A stretch of 64,000 nt of DNA from Paenibacillus timonensis. GTDB lineage: Bacteria > Bacillota > Bacilli > Paenibacillales > Paenibacillaceae. The notes below the pieces were generated by a model. The model did not search any database and was not told the DNA's origin. It saw only the letters and a list, made by a program, of their open reading frames with translations. Where the stretch lies: the NCBI RefSeq assembly GCF_009725205.1, contig NZ_WNZY01000005.1, positions 124,001-188,000 on the forward strand, given 5' to 3'. How positions within the stretch are numbered: the first letter of the stretch is position 1; every line of letters begins with the position of its first letter. The position numbers were made by a program, and so were the translations under genes. Below, one piece after another: positions 33,679 to 45,562 of the stretch.

Positions 33679-34317
33679 ATGAATGTAAGAATGGATAACA
33701 GCTCAGATTTCCTAACCCTATTGAATGAGAGACACGCGGTAAAGGTATTTGATGACAATTACCGGATGAATGAAGATATAATCCGTTCACTCCTCCAAAG
33801 TGCCTCGAAAGCCCCTTCTGCCTGGAATCTTCAACATTGGAAATTTGTTGTCGTGACAGAGCAGACTCATAAAGAAATTTTGTATAAAAGTGCATACGGA
33901 CAACGGCAAATTGTCGAAGCTTCCGTTGTCGTCGTAATTCTTGGGGATTTGCAGGCGAATCGCAATGCAGAGAAAGTTATGGAATCCGATTTGAAGGCGG
34001 GGCAAATGTCGCCGGAGATCAAACGAAATCTAATCTCCCAAATCGAACAAGCCTATACGCATCCCGTTTGGGCAAGAGATCAGGCGATCTGTAACGCATC
34101 ACTTGCTGCTATGCAATTGATGTTGGCCGCAAAAGCGATGGGGCTAGATACTTGCCCGATGGGCGGCTTTGATTCCAACAAGCTAGTTGAAGACTTTGCA
34201 ATTCCGAATCGGTATGTGCCGATTATGCTAGTGGCGGTCGGAAAGGCCGCAAAACCTGCTCGTCCTTCTTTAAGGCTGCCGATCGAAGAAATAATCGTGT
34301 GGAACCGATTCGAATAA
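33679..34317 (+). CDS. nitroreductase-family oxidoreductase
   Basis: This 212-residue FMN-dependent protein is of the nitroreductase fold: the N-terminal LLNERHAVKVFDDNYRM with the FMN phosphate-binding RHAVK, SKAPSAWNLQHWKFVVV, and the C-terminal LGLDTCPMGGF-type segment (GLDTCPMGGFDSNKLVEDF) followed by VGKAAKPARPS. It reduces quinones, nitro or enone compounds with NAD(P)H. It is 44 nt after the EamA exporter and may be co-transcribed with it. Confidence 0.88.
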   Translation: MNVRMDNSSDFLTLLNERHAVKVFDDNYRMNEDIIRSLLQSASKAPSAWNLQHWKFVVVTEQTHKEILYKSAYGQRQIVEASVVVVILGDLQANRNAEKVMESDLKAGQMSPEIKRNLISQIEQAYTHPVWARDQAICNASLAAMQLMLAAKAMGLDTCPMGGFDSNKLVEDFAIPNRYVPIMLVAVGKAAKPARPSLRLPIEEIIVWNRFE

Positions 34318-34378
34318 GGGGATTAGATAATAAATAAAGCTGCGCTAGATTATTTTGTGAAAAATCCGTAAATAGCCA

Positions 34379-36640
34379 TTACTTCGTTGTAACTGGCAAC
34401 ACGCCACCGGCTTCCGATTGGCCAAGCAACACCTTAATCCCTGCGTTGGTATTCGGCTCCTGCTTCCCATAAACGGCAAGGCCCGAGCGCACGTTCTGCA
34501 CATAGATCGTTTCGTACGGATTGCCGAGCGATAATAGCGCGTACCGCTTATTTCGCTTATTCAGCGTATCGATGATCGTTTGGATCTCGGCCCAACCGAA
34601 TTGACTGGCCACGTTACGGAACTGGTAGGAGGCCAAAATGACATAATCCGCTTGCTCCATCGCCTGAAGAGCATCCGATGTTTTGCCTTGACCGATCAAG
34701 GTAATTTCCGGCTTTAACGATGGGTTGCTTGCAACGCTCGTTAGTTGTCGCTGAAGTTGTTCTGCCTGCTCCTGATCAGCAGCAGCAATGACGACCCGGT
34801 CGTCTGGTTGTATGAAATCCGGATGGGCTCCGTCACGACTGGCCAACAAGGTGACTGACCGTTCAGCAATTTCCCGCTCCACGGCTCGATGCTTTTCGGA
34901 ACCGATGACATTAGTTAATGCAGTTAACTTCTGAGCAAGGTTGTTTTCCTGGTCAAACAAACCATATTTCGATTTCAATTCCAGGATGCGCTTAACCGAT
35001 TTATGGATGGTTTCAGACGGAATTGTCCCCCTCTTTACCGCTTGAACCAACGTTTGATGGGTAGCCTCCGGATCCTGCGGCATCAAGATGATATCGACAC
35101 CGGCGTTGACGGCTCGTTCCACCGCTTGGTTCTCTCCAAAATGCTCCGCAATTGCATTCATCGTGAAGGCATCCGAAATGATGACCCCCTGATATCCTAG
35201 TTCCTCCCGGAGAAGTCCGGTTAGCACCTTCTTCGATAAAGTCGCGGGAATCTGCACACGGCTCCCGTCCTTGAGTGAAGTCACGTGTTCATTATCGACT
35301 GCTGGGAAAGCGATGTGAGCGGTCATGACCATCTCCACCCCACCCTCGATCGCCGCCCGAAATGGCTTCAATTCCACCTCATCGAGCCGATTACGACTAT
35401 GCGTCAGCACCGGCATTCCCAGATGGGAGTCTACCGTCGTATCCCCATGCCCCGGAAAATGCTTCACAGCCGCGATAACCCCGGATTGTCGCAGCCCCTT
35501 TATTGTGGCAAGTCCAAGCCGAGATACCAGGTCCGCATCTGAGCCAAAGGAACGCATCCCGATGATCGGATTATCCGGATTACTGTTAACGTCAAGCACC
35601 GGGGCAAAATTGACCTGCAGCCCTAGCACCTTCAACTCTTCGCCTGTGAGCTTCCCGGCCGCTTCGGCCAGCGCCGCGTCTCCGGTTGCGCCAAGCGCCA
35701 TTTGACCCGGCAGATTCGTTCCTCCGGGAATCCGCTTAATTACGCCTCCTTCTTGGTCAATACCGAGAAAGAGAGGAATGTCCCCCGCTTCGTTTTGCAG
35801 ATCATGAGTCAGTTTTACGACCTGACGGGCGTCGACAATATTTTTGTCAAAAAGAATAAGCCCACCCAAGTCCTGATCATGAATACTGCGTTTCAATCCT
35901 TCATTGACGGTGGTGGTGACTTGGCCATTCCATTGTCTAATGTCAGGCATCAGCATTTGGCCAATCTGCTCACTAACGGTCATATAGGAAATCAGCTTGT
36001 CCCAATCCTCCGCCTCTATGGCAGCTTCGCGTTCAAATCGAATCACCCTTGCCAGAAATACGGAAAACTCGGCCCGTGTGACGAAACGATCGGGTTTATA
36101 GGTGCCATCCGTATATCCACCGATAAGCCCGTTAGAGCTCATCACGAGAATAGGCGCTGCCGCCCAATGGTTTTCAACATCTCTCAAACTTACGGATTGC
36201 TTGCCAGCAGCAAGAGAATACGCACGTGTAAGAAAAGCAGCTGTTTCTGCACGGCTCATCTTGCTATCGGGATGGAAGGTGCCGTCGGGAAACCCGCTGG
36301 CCAGTCCTTTTTTCTCCGCAATGGAAATTTCACGATAAAAGGGATGGGTTGTTGCCACATCGGTATAGCTCGCGCTTGCCGCAACGGAATGCAACTGTTC
36401 AGGGTAGAGCTCCCGTACCAGGAAAGTCACGGCTTGCGCTCTTGTGACTTGCTTCTCAGGAGCAAACATCCCCTTGCCATATCCAGCAACGGTTCCTCTT
36501 TCCGCCATATAATTAATGCTGTCTGATGCCCACTTCACAGACTGGAGATCGGTAAACCGTTCTGCCGCAGCCGCGCTTCCTGCCGAAATGAGCATGGAAC
36601 CAAGAACAACACCCAAAATCGTCATTACTTTCATCTTCAT
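34379..36640 (-). CDS. SLH-anchored beta-N-acetylhexosaminidase (GH3, NagZ-like)
   Basis: This 753-residue exported enzyme has a signal peptide (1-26) and three SLH modules (about 27-72, 90-135 and 150-195: VAGYGKGMFAP, ASGFPDGTFHPDS, IGGYTDGTYKPD). A GH3 domain follows, with GIDQEGG (about 293), KHFPGHGDT (393-401, catalytic His/Asp dyad typical of NagZ) and the nucleophile Asp in ISDAFTMNAI. It also carries the C-terminal extra domain seen in secreted NagZ. It removes N-acetylglucosamine from muropeptides at the cell surface. Confidence 0.9.
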   Translation of the reverse strand: MKMKVMTILGVVLGSMLISAGSAAAAERFTDLQSVKWASDSINYMAERGTVAGYGKGMFAPEKQVTRAQAVTFLVRELYPEQLHSVAASASYTDVATTHPFYREISIAEKKGLASGFPDGTFHPDSKMSRAETAAFLTRAYSLAAGKQSVSLRDVENHWAAAPILVMSSNGLIGGYTDGTYKPDRFVTRAEFSVFLARVIRFEREAAIEAEDWDKLISYMTVSEQIGQMLMPDIRQWNGQVTTTVNEGLKRSIHDQDLGGLILFDKNIVDARQVVKLTHDLQNEAGDIPLFLGIDQEGGVIKRIPGGTNLPGQMALGATGDAALAEAAGKLTGEELKVLGLQVNFAPVLDVNSNPDNPIIGMRSFGSDADLVSRLGLATIKGLRQSGVIAAVKHFPGHGDTTVDSHLGMPVLTHSRNRLDEVELKPFRAAIEGGVEMVMTAHIAFPAVDNEHVTSLKDGSRVQIPATLSKKVLTGLLREELGYQGVIISDAFTMNAIAEHFGENQAVERAVNAGVDIILMPQDPEATHQTLVQAVKRGTIPSETIHKSVKRILELKSKYGLFDQENNLAQKLTALTNVIGSEKHRAVEREIAERSVTLLASRDGAHPDFIQPDDRVVIAAADQEQAEQLQRQLTSVASNPSLKPEITLIGQGKTSDALQAMEQADYVILASYQFRNVASQFGWAEIQTIIDTLNKRNKRYALLSLGNPYETIYVQNVRSGLAVYGKQEPNTNAGIKVLLGQSEAGGVLPVTTK

Positions 36641-36730
36641 CTGACTACCTCTCTAGTTGTTTATCTAGTTAATTAGACGCTTTTGGGTATGGTTTGTTGC
36701 GCGACGGCTTATTTCGGAATGACTTGGCGA

Positions 36731-37630
36731 TCATGAATCCCCTTTCCGCTGCAAATCACGAATGGTTTTCCAAGAGATTAATTTAAGGTTCTGCCGCTTC
36801 ATTTGATCCTTTACATCTGGATCATTGTAAAGCTGAACCTCCATCTCACGATTCTCATCATACGCAGTCAGTTCTTTCAATTCATCCGAGATAAATGCCG
36901 GATGTGTAGTGAATTGTGTAATCCCAGGTTTCAGATCATTCATTTGATGAATTAAATCTCGTTTAGCCCCTTCATAGCCCCCGTCACTCGAAAAATGATA
37001 GTCAAGTCCAGCAAGATCGTCGATGAAGAGGATACCAAGTTGATTAGCTAAACGGATCCTTTGACTAAATAGATGTTTTTGTTCCGAACTAAAATTGGGG
37101 TGCTCCAGAATCCGGATCGGCAAACAAAATGGAAGTGCGTACTTTACACACAATTCCAAAATCACTTCTAAAAAATCACGATTGTGATAAAGGCCTAATA
37201 CACTCCCCGCATGGCTATCTAAATGGGTGGGGTCGATTCCTAAAGATATGGCCCTTTGAATTTGCGCCTCAACTTCAATTTTCACCTCGGCGGGGTCTGC
37301 AAATTTCTCGAAATCAGATGCCTCATCATAAAAGTACCCCTGTTCATCGGTTAAACTTAACACTTTTTCTTGTGTCGTTATGGGTTTATAGCGGCGACTT
37401 TTGTGACTGGTTAAAGTAATATGGATCCCGACGCTCAGTGTATGAATCCTCGAACATTGCTGTGCAGCTTCGTAAGCAGCATCTGCCGGAACCATGAGGG
37501 AAGTGGATGTTATGGCATGACTTTGAAACATCTGTAGAATGGCTTGATTCGTAGACCGCGTCACCCCTAAATCATCGGCGTTGATGATAATCACCCGATC
37601 GTTTGGACTAAACCCTAGTTCTTGGAGCAC
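36731..37630 (-). CDS. YdjC/ChbG-family carbohydrate deacetylase
   Basis: This 299-residue protein starts at GTG 37630, 9 nt after GGGAGG; TTG 37639 touches the ribosome-binding site. Family motifs are IINADDLGVT (metal-binding Asp), THLDSHAG (metal-binding His pair) and SVGIHITLT. Members deacetylate chitooligosaccharide-type N-acetyl sugars. It lies upstream of the SLH-hexosaminidase on the same strand, so the two may act on GlcNAc-containing wall fragments, although a 90-nt gap separates them. Confidence 0.85.
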   Translation of the reverse strand: MLQELGFSPNDRVIIINADDLGVTRSTNQAILQMFQSHAITSTSLMVPADAAYEAAQQCSRIHTLSVGIHITLTSHKSRRYKPITTQEKVLSLTDEQGYFYDEASDFEKFADPAEVKIEVEAQIQRAISLGIDPTHLDSHAGSVLGLYHNRDFLEVILELCVKYALPFCLPIRILEHPNFSSEQKHLFSQRIRLANQLGILFIDDLAGLDYHFSSDGGYEGAKRDLIHQMNDLKPGITQFTTHPAFISDELKELTAYDENREMEVQLYNDPDVKDQMKRQNLKLISWKTIRDLQRKGDS

Positions 37631-37660
37631 TCTGAACAACCTCCCAAATTGGAATTGTGA

Positions 37661-37697
37661 AAAAAATAAAGGAGCACAACTTGGCGTTGTGCTCCTT
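37661..37697 (-). terminator. katG terminator
   Basis: AAGGAGCACAAC-gccaa-GTTGTGCTCCTT on the minus strand, followed by TATTTTTTTC. Confidence 0.9.
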
Positions 37698-37760
37698 CTT
37701 GTTTTCGATGAAAGTTATAGTTTATCGGTATTATACACCTGTTTTTCGGAAAGTAAATAG

Positions 37761-40058
<2,298 letters not shown>

Positions 40059-40173
40059 TCATTAAATCTTCATTCAGATCAGAGCGATCTCTATTTGCCG
40101 TAGTTGATTTTTTCAGCCTGCGCGAATAACATAGACCCTATATTAATCCATTCAATAGGGAGATAGAACAGAC

Positions 40174-41349
40174 ATGCTGGATTCCAATACGATTAGCCAG
40201 TTAAAAGCAACTCTCAAAGCAAGCCTCGACCACCATGAAATTGCCGGAGCCAACTTCATGATCATCAAGGACGGAAAAGAAGTGTTTTATCATGAAGACG
40301 GTTACGCGGATCTCGAAGCGAAGCGGCCTATTTCAAGAGATTCGATATTTCGGTTATATTCGATGACAAAACCGATTACCGCGACCGCGATCATGATCCT
40401 TCTCGAACGAGGAAAGATCGATCTATTTGATCCTGTGAGCGCTTATCTTCCCGGTTTTAAGAATCAACGAGTTGAGAAAAATGGTGAATTAATCCCTGCC
40501 ACCCGGGAAGTCAACCTTCATGATCTACTGAACATGACCTCAGGACTGATCTATGATGGCCCTAACCATACCGGTCAGCACACGCAGGCTTTGTTTCAAG
40601 AGCTCGGGATCCGGTTGTTTGGACAAGATCCCATGAGTACGACGGAATTCGCGAATCGCCTGGGCCAGGGGCCCCTTGCCTTCGAGCCCGGATCATCTTG
40701 GGCTTACGGGACGTCGGCGGATGTGCTTGGTGCAATCGTGGAAGCAGTGAGCGGCATGCGTTACGGAGATTTTTTGAAGAAGGAAATCTTTGAACCCCTC
40801 GAGATGAATGACACGGGCTTCTGGCTGCCTGAAGAGAGCAGAAACCGCCTGGTTCATACCTATCAGGATAACGGTGAAGGCGGGTTAAAGCTCTATAAGG
40901 ATAACCATCTTGGCATCATCCATGAAATGGATCGCAAGCCCGCTTTCGAATCGGGTGGCGCGGGACTTGCCTCCACCATCGAAGATGCCGCACAATTTAC
41001 TGCGATGCTTCTGAACGAAGGTAGCCTGAATGGCATACAACTTCTGCGGCCAAGAACCGTTCAATATTTGACATCAGCTTCTTTGTCCGATGCCCAGCAA
41101 AAGAGCTTCGATTCGTGGCATACCCTATGCGGACATAGTTACGGCAAACAGATGCGTATCCTCACCGATGCCGGACAAGCCGGGGTCATTGGCAGTCAAG
41201 GCGAATATGGATGGGACGGTTGGCTTGGGGCGTACTTCTGTAACAGTCCTCAAGATCGCTTGACGTTCTTATTTATGGTTCAGAAGAAAGACGCTGGCAC
41301 CTTACCGATCACCCGCAAGCTGCGCAATATGGTGTTTAGCTCCCTTTAA
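40174..41349 (+). CDS. serine hydrolase of the class C beta-lactamase/esterase family
   Basis: This 391-residue protein has no signal peptide. The SxxK motif is SMTK (about 63-66), the Tyr motif is YGT in SWAYGTSADVLG (family usually YxN), and the third motif region is GEYGWDG. These are like EstB-type carboxylesterases rather than true AmpC enzymes, so a cytosolic esterase is more likely than a beta-lactamase. It is divergent from katG and followed by a strong terminator. Confidence 0.85.
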   Translation: MLDSNTISQLKATLKASLDHHEIAGANFMIIKDGKEVFYHEDGYADLEAKRPISRDSIFRLYSMTKPITATAIMILLERGKIDLFDPVSAYLPGFKNQRVEKNGELIPATREVNLHDLLNMTSGLIYDGPNHTGQHTQALFQELGIRLFGQDPMSTTEFANRLGQGPLAFEPGSSWAYGTSADVLGAIVEAVSGMRYGDFLKKEIFEPLEMNDTGFWLPEESRNRLVHTYQDNGEGGLKLYKDNHLGIIHEMDRKPAFESGGAGLASTIEDAAQFTAMLLNEGSLNGIQLLRPRTVQYLTSASLSDAQQKSFDSWHTLCGHSYGKQMRILTDAGQAGVIGSQGEYGWDGWLGAYFCNSPQDRLTFLFMVQKKDAGTLPITRKLRNMVFSSL

Positions 41350-41388
41350 TTAACTTCATCTAAGCAACGTCTGAAACAACTAATAACA

Positions 41389-41424
41389 AAAAGAGCACTA
41401 CCGGATCAACGGCAGTGCTCTTTT
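41389..41424 (+). terminator. terminator of the serine hydrolase gene
   Basis: AAAAGAGCACT / AGTGCTCTTTT, an 11-bp perfect outer stem (41389-41399 with 41414-41424) followed by CTGTTG. Confidence 0.9.
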
Positions 41425-41471
41425 CTGTTGCTTGGCGGTGTCCTCCGATAGTTACAAAGTTACTTCACTAA

Positions 41472-42494
41472 TTATTCATTGGTAACGATGCCGATCGTAT
41501 TGGTTTTGGAGTCGAAAGTGATTGAGATGCCCAGCGCTTCTGCAATATCGCGAAGCTTAAAGTAGTTGTTTCCTCCAATGGTGTAAGCGGTAAGCTTAAC
41601 TTCCTCATCGTCAAGGTACACTTTTGAAGTAGATAAGGTCGCCTTCTTCGCTTGTGGATGGGCAGATACCGCAAGCTCCCCGCCTTGAGCAGTATACGCT
41701 TCGCCAGAAATCAGGTTAATGGCATTATGCTCGCTGTTCCAGCCAACTTCAAAGGTCTTGTCGGTTCCGTCCACAGCCTTCGCAATATCACGCAGTTTAA
41801 AATACGTATTGTTGTTAATATTGTAGGCTTCAAACGGTACCTGTTTTCCGTCAACTAAAACCTTAGAAACGGAAGCCGTTGCGGTTACTACCGCCGTTTG
41901 CACAGGTTTAGCGGCGGGTTTCTCTGATGGCTGATTCGATCCGGAAGTTGTATCGGAAGAAGAAGTCGAGCTCGGTTGTTCTGTTTTCGTCGTTTCGGGT
42001 GCCGAACCATCGGAAACCCAGTAAATGATTTTCGTGCTTTGATTACCCTTCCCGATTTCAAGCACAAAATAAAGACCGCCCGTAAAGCCGCCATAATTTT
42101 TATGTAGTGTGGTACTTGCGGTTTGGTTGGCGCCAATTTCATTCACGGCTTCCTCTGAACCGTCAATCGTCCAGAACAGAGCGCCGCCATAAGCACCATC
42201 CACCGTATAATAACTTACTACAGCGGGCATTTTCTCCTTGGGGGTGAATTTGATTTCAGCTCCATCCTTGACGAGAACGATTTTGTAGTTTTTCTCCGCA
42301 AGAATATTTCTGAAATTTTGGTTATCATCAAACTCTTCAAGTTCAATTCGGGTTGACTGCGTCCCTACTTCTCCGGACAAAGAATAAGCGTACTTGTCCG
42401 CAGGAACGTCTGAAGCGAATGCAGGTAATGAGGCGAATACCAACATGAGGACTGGGAGCAATAGAGCGAAAGAGACCTTCATTTTTCTTTTCAT
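41472..42494 (-). CDS. secreted protein with two copper-amine-oxidase-N (stalk) domains
   Basis: This 340-residue exported protein has signal peptide 1-27, a beta-rich domain (about 30-165), a Ser/Thr/Pro-rich linker (about 170-195) and two Cu-amine-oxidase N-terminal-like stalk units. Each unit reads KVLVDGKQV...AYNI.NNTYFKLRDIAKA (second: KVYLDDEEVKLTAYTIGGNNYFKLRDIAEAL). Such domains are common wall-associated modules in Paenibacillus. No catalytic residues are visible. It is the last gene before the hydrolase terminator and has no operon partner. Confidence 0.85.
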   Translation of the reverse strand: MKRKMKVSFALLLPVLMLVFASLPAFASDVPADKYAYSLSGEVGTQSTRIELEEFDDNQNFRNILAEKNYKIVLVKDGAEIKFTPKEKMPAVVSYYTVDGAYGGALFWTIDGSEEAVNEIGANQTASTTLHKNYGGFTGGLYFVLEIGKGNQSTKIIYWVSDGSAPETTKTEQPSSTSSSDTTSGSNQPSEKPAAKPVQTAVVTATASVSKVLVDGKQVPFEAYNINNNTYFKLRDIAKAVDGTDKTFEVGWNSEHNAINLISGEAYTAQGGELAVSAHPQAKKATLSTSKVYLDDEEVKLTAYTIGGNNYFKLRDIAEALGISITFDSKTNTIGIVTNE

Positions 42495-42615
42495 TAAACT
42501 ACCTCCCGCAATTTTTTAAAAACTGCTTCCATATTATCCCTATCTCTTTTGTGTAGTCAATGAACCTTGATTCAAACCGGAAAATAAATGACGAATTATG
42601 TAGAAAATATGGAGA

Positions 42616-42661
42616 CAAAAATAACATTATCATGTAATAAAATAGGATAATGTTATTTTTG
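42616..42661 (-). terminator. probable rph terminator: 16-bp perfect inverted repeat
   Basis: CAAAAATAACATTATC (42616-42631) and GATAATGTTATTTTTG (42646-42661) are exact reverse complements with a 14-nt loop. On the minus strand the stem ends in TTTTTG. It lies 86 nt after the rph stop. It is A/T-rich, so an operator role cannot be excluded. Confidence 0.6.
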
Positions 42662-42746
42662 TCCTTACTTACTGACTTATGGTATTGTTTAGCGCCCCTC
42701 TTGGATGTGCACGCCAGGATGGGCTTTTACTTCAGCAATCGGGCGA

Positions 42747-45365
42747 TCAGATCAACTCTATATACCCCTCCGTGCCATTCACGCGAATGCGTTGCCCGTC
42801 TTTAATCCGCCGTGTCGCATTTTCCACGCCGACGACGGCAGGAAGGCCATATTCTCTCGCAATCACGGAGCCATGGGTCATCAGGCCGCCTACCTCGGTG
42901 ACTAATCCTCGAAGCGATACAAACAGGGGCGTCCAGCTAGGATCGGTAAATGGGGTGACTAGGATATCCCCCTCTTCCAGCACGGCATCTTCCATTTTCG
43001 TGATGATACGTGCGCGTCCCTCGACCACGCCCGAAGAAACCGCAAGGCCAACAATCGCGTCGGCGGGGAGATTCTCTCTTTGATACTTTCCCCGAATGAT
43101 TTCGCCATCTGATGTCATTACACGAGGAGGAATGAGTTTATCATAGAGTTTGTAATCTTCTTTTCGTTTGGAGACCATTTGTTCATCCAATCGGTTCATC
43201 CGTACGGTCTCTCGAAGTTCTTCGAACGAGAGGTAGTAGATGTCTTCCGGGTCTGAAATGACCCCCGCTTGCGCAAGTCGTTCGCCTTCTTTCAACAAGG
43301 CTTGCTTATATATAAAGTAGCGATAGATCATGCCGTATTTCGGATACTCCCGATAACCCGAGAAATTTCGGATGAGGTCGATCATTCGTTTGGTTTCGAT
43401 GGCTTTCTGTTCTCCATCCGGCAATTGTCTCAGACGTTCCAAAAGCTCTTGTTCTTTGTTCAAAGCGACTTGACGTCCCTGCTCAAATTTCCGCCGGTTG
43501 GCATGAGGTTCGAAATGTCTGATGTTGCCCAGAATCACTGGCACCAGCATGTTCGGGCTTTCGATCCAACGCGTTCTCGTCATATCGATCTCTCCAGGGC
43601 ATCGCATCCCATATTTGCTAAGAAAATCGTGGAAAGCCTCACGTACATCCGCCCCTCCCTCGAACCTTAAGAGTTCATCCAAGAAACGAGCGTCGTCTTC
43701 TGCTTTCTCCAAATAAGCGATGATCTCCGGATAGGGACGAATTGCGTCGGCGACATCCATAAGCGCAAGGCCCATTTCCGAAGTAATATTGCCTGGCACG
43801 GATTGCGAGATATAATCTGCAGCGTTTTTTTCGCCTAGCCACTCATTCATTTTGTCGTTCATCCATTTGGATGCATTCATACTGGCCATAATCACCGCCG
43901 AGCTTTGCGGATCAAACAAAATTTTCTTTAATTCCGCGAGGTCTTCCTGGATGAAATTCATCATTTCCATTCCCGACTTCTCACGGATGTTTTGTTTTAA
44001 CACTTCAATCGACGCTTGGCTCCGTTTGATCAAATTCGATACGAGGCTTGGATCGGTCTCGTCGATCCCGAACCGATCATCCGTCCCCGGCAAGGGCGTT
44101 CTCTTTCCGGAGTTCGATCCATCCCGATCAGGAGGGATCGATGGAATGAAGTCGCCTCGTTCAACTACGGTCATTAACGCATCCTCCATCAGCGGTTCTG
44201 AATCTCCAATGGTGTCGAGTAGCATTTGCCTGCTGTCTGGCGAAGCAAGCATAGGCGCCACATCGACAAACAGCCTACCGCCTGCTGTACGCATCGGTGC
44301 CGGAGTCGTTAGTAAATAGAATGACAGACCCAACGGCTTCATGGGGTCGGTCATCATCTGCTGATGTCCGACAGAAATATAGACGTGATTCCCCTGATCC
44401 GATTGCTCAGGGATCGGAAATAGAGTCGTGATCGGACGGCTCTGGACGATATTAAACGTATCCTCCGCCAAACACCATTCGATGTCTTGAGGCTGGCCAA
44501 AAAAGGCTTCGATCCGTCTACCAATCCGATCTAGGCGTAAGATTTGCTCCTCCGTGAGGACCTGAGCCTCTTGCTGACCGGGATCAATGGATTTCGTCTC
44601 TGTACCGCCATCCTTTCGGCCATAAACCGCCAAGGTTTTTGCTGCGATCCGCTTCTCGATGATCTTTCCTTCCTTTACTTTATAACCATCTGCGGACACC
44701 AGGCCGGAAACCAAGGCCTCTCCCAATCCGAAGCCAGCATCGATGGTGAGTACCTTTCGGTTGGAATTAACCGGATCCGCCGTAAATAAAATCCCGGAGG
44801 CTTGCGGGAACACCATCTTTTGAATGATCACGGATATGGAAATGTGACCGTGATGAAATCCATTCCGCAGCCGGTACATCACTGCTCGATCCGTGTAAAG
44901 GGAAGCCCAACATTTGCGTAGATGCTCCAGAACGGATTCATAACCCATAACATTCAAATAACTGTCTTGTTGACCAGCAAAGGAAGCCTGCGGCAAATCT
45001 TCAGCCGTTGCACTGGAACGTACGGCATAAGCCTGAGCTTCATCAAACCGGGAGAGATGGCGATACACCGCTTCTGCTAGTTCTGGAGGGATCGCGACTT
45101 CCATCAGGATCTGACGAATCTGACGACTGATTTCGCCGAGTTGTTTAAGATCCTCAGTTTGAAGCTGCATCAGCTGATCTAATAAACCACGGTAGGTTTT
45201 GTTAGATTCGACGGCTTGTTGAAAAGCTGCGGTTGTTACAATAAAGCCTTCAGGGACGTGAATTCCATCAATCGTAGACAATTTGGACAGATTCATTCCT
45301 TTTCCGCCGACATGCGATAGCTGCGCTTGGTCCAACTCCCGTAGCCCAATAACCAATGATTTCAC
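42747..45365 (-). CDS. rph: rifampin phosphotransferase (RPH)
   Basis: This protein of about 872 residues resembles PEP synthase but has the RPH domain order. The N-terminal ATP-grasp domain (GGKGMNLSKLS, AVRSSATAEDLPQASFAGQQ, DIEWCL) comes first, then a central drug-binding domain (about 330-740) and a C-terminal swivelling His domain with GGLMTHGSVIAREYGLPAVVGV (His about 831). The reaction is ATP + rifamycin + H2O to 21-phosphorifamycin + AMP + Pi. GTG 45365 is 8 nt after AAGGAG; ATG 45371 is only 2 nt away. RPH is common in soil Bacillales and Listeria. It has its own promoter and a 110-nt structured leader. Confidence 0.88.
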   Translation of the reverse strand: MKSLVIGLRELDQAQLSHVGGKGMNLSKLSTIDGIHVPEGFIVTTAAFQQAVESNKTYRGLLDQLMQLQTEDLKQLGEISRQIRQILMEVAIPPELAEAVYRHLSRFDEAQAYAVRSSATAEDLPQASFAGQQDSYLNVMGYESVLEHLRKCWASLYTDRAVMYRLRNGFHHGHISISVIIQKMVFPQASGILFTADPVNSNRKVLTIDAGFGLGEALVSGLVSADGYKVKEGKIIEKRIAAKTLAVYGRKDGGTETKSIDPGQQEAQVLTEEQILRLDRIGRRIEAFFGQPQDIEWCLAEDTFNIVQSRPITTLFPIPEQSDQGNHVYISVGHQQMMTDPMKPLGLSFYLLTTPAPMRTAGGRLFVDVAPMLASPDSRQMLLDTIGDSEPLMEDALMTVVERGDFIPSIPPDRDGSNSGKRTPLPGTDDRFGIDETDPSLVSNLIKRSQASIEVLKQNIREKSGMEMMNFIQEDLAELKKILFDPQSSAVIMASMNASKWMNDKMNEWLGEKNAADYISQSVPGNITSEMGLALMDVADAIRPYPEIIAYLEKAEDDARFLDELLRFEGGADVREAFHDFLSKYGMRCPGEIDMTRTRWIESPNMLVPVILGNIRHFEPHANRRKFEQGRQVALNKEQELLERLRQLPDGEQKAIETKRMIDLIRNFSGYREYPKYGMIYRYFIYKQALLKEGERLAQAGVISDPEDIYYLSFEELRETVRMNRLDEQMVSKRKEDYKLYDKLIPPRVMTSDGEIIRGKYQRENLPADAIVGLAVSSGVVEGRARIITKMEDAVLEEGDILVTPFTDPSWTPLFVSLRGLVTEVGGLMTHGSVIAREYGLPAVVGVENATRRIKDGQRIRVNGTEGYIELI

Positions 45366-45389
45366 GAGCATCTCTCCTTCGATTCATTT

Positions 45390-45478
45390 AAAAAAAACGT
45401 TTGACAAGATTTCGACTGCATGATAGGATTAAATTGTAAGATGGATAATCACGTCTTGTTTTTTAGTGGTGGCAGTCG
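45390..45478 (-). promoter_or_regulatory. rph 5' leader with inverted repeat and T8 tract
   Basis: Between the promoter and the rph ribosome-binding site, CGACTGC and GCAGTCG (45472-45478 and 45413-45419) can pair over a 52-nt loop. ACAAGA and TCTTGT can pair in an overlapping way, and T8 (45397-45390) lies just before the SD. It could be an attenuator, but the terminator stem is weak. Confidence 0.4.
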
Positions 45479-45485
45479 TCTTTCG

Positions 45486-45514
45486 ATTATAACATCGTTT
45501 TTTCTGCTATGCAA
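45486..45514 (-). promoter_or_regulatory. rph promoter
   Basis: On the minus strand TTGCAT (45514-45509), a 17-nt spacer, then TATAAT (45491-45486). Confidence 0.75.
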
Positions 45515-45519
45515 TAAAC

Positions 45520-45550
45520 AAAGGAACCCCGATTATTCATGGGTTCCTTT
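45520..45550 (-). terminator. aldo/keto reductase terminator
   Basis: AAGGAACCC-atgaataatcg-GGGTTCCTT on the minus strand, then TGTTTATTG. It lies 5-6 nt upstream of the rph -35. Confidence 0.85.
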
Positions 45551-45562
45551 TTCGTATTGTAT

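Noticed and set aside
35702..36526. 274-codon plus-strand open frame inside the SLH-GH3 gene
   Set aside because: The minus-strand protein has clear SLH and GH3 motifs across the same bases; the plus frame has no recognisable domain or ribosome-binding site.
40174..41349. True class C beta-lactamase
   Set aside because: No signal peptide, and the Tyr motif is YGT instead of YxN; EstB-like esterases fit better.
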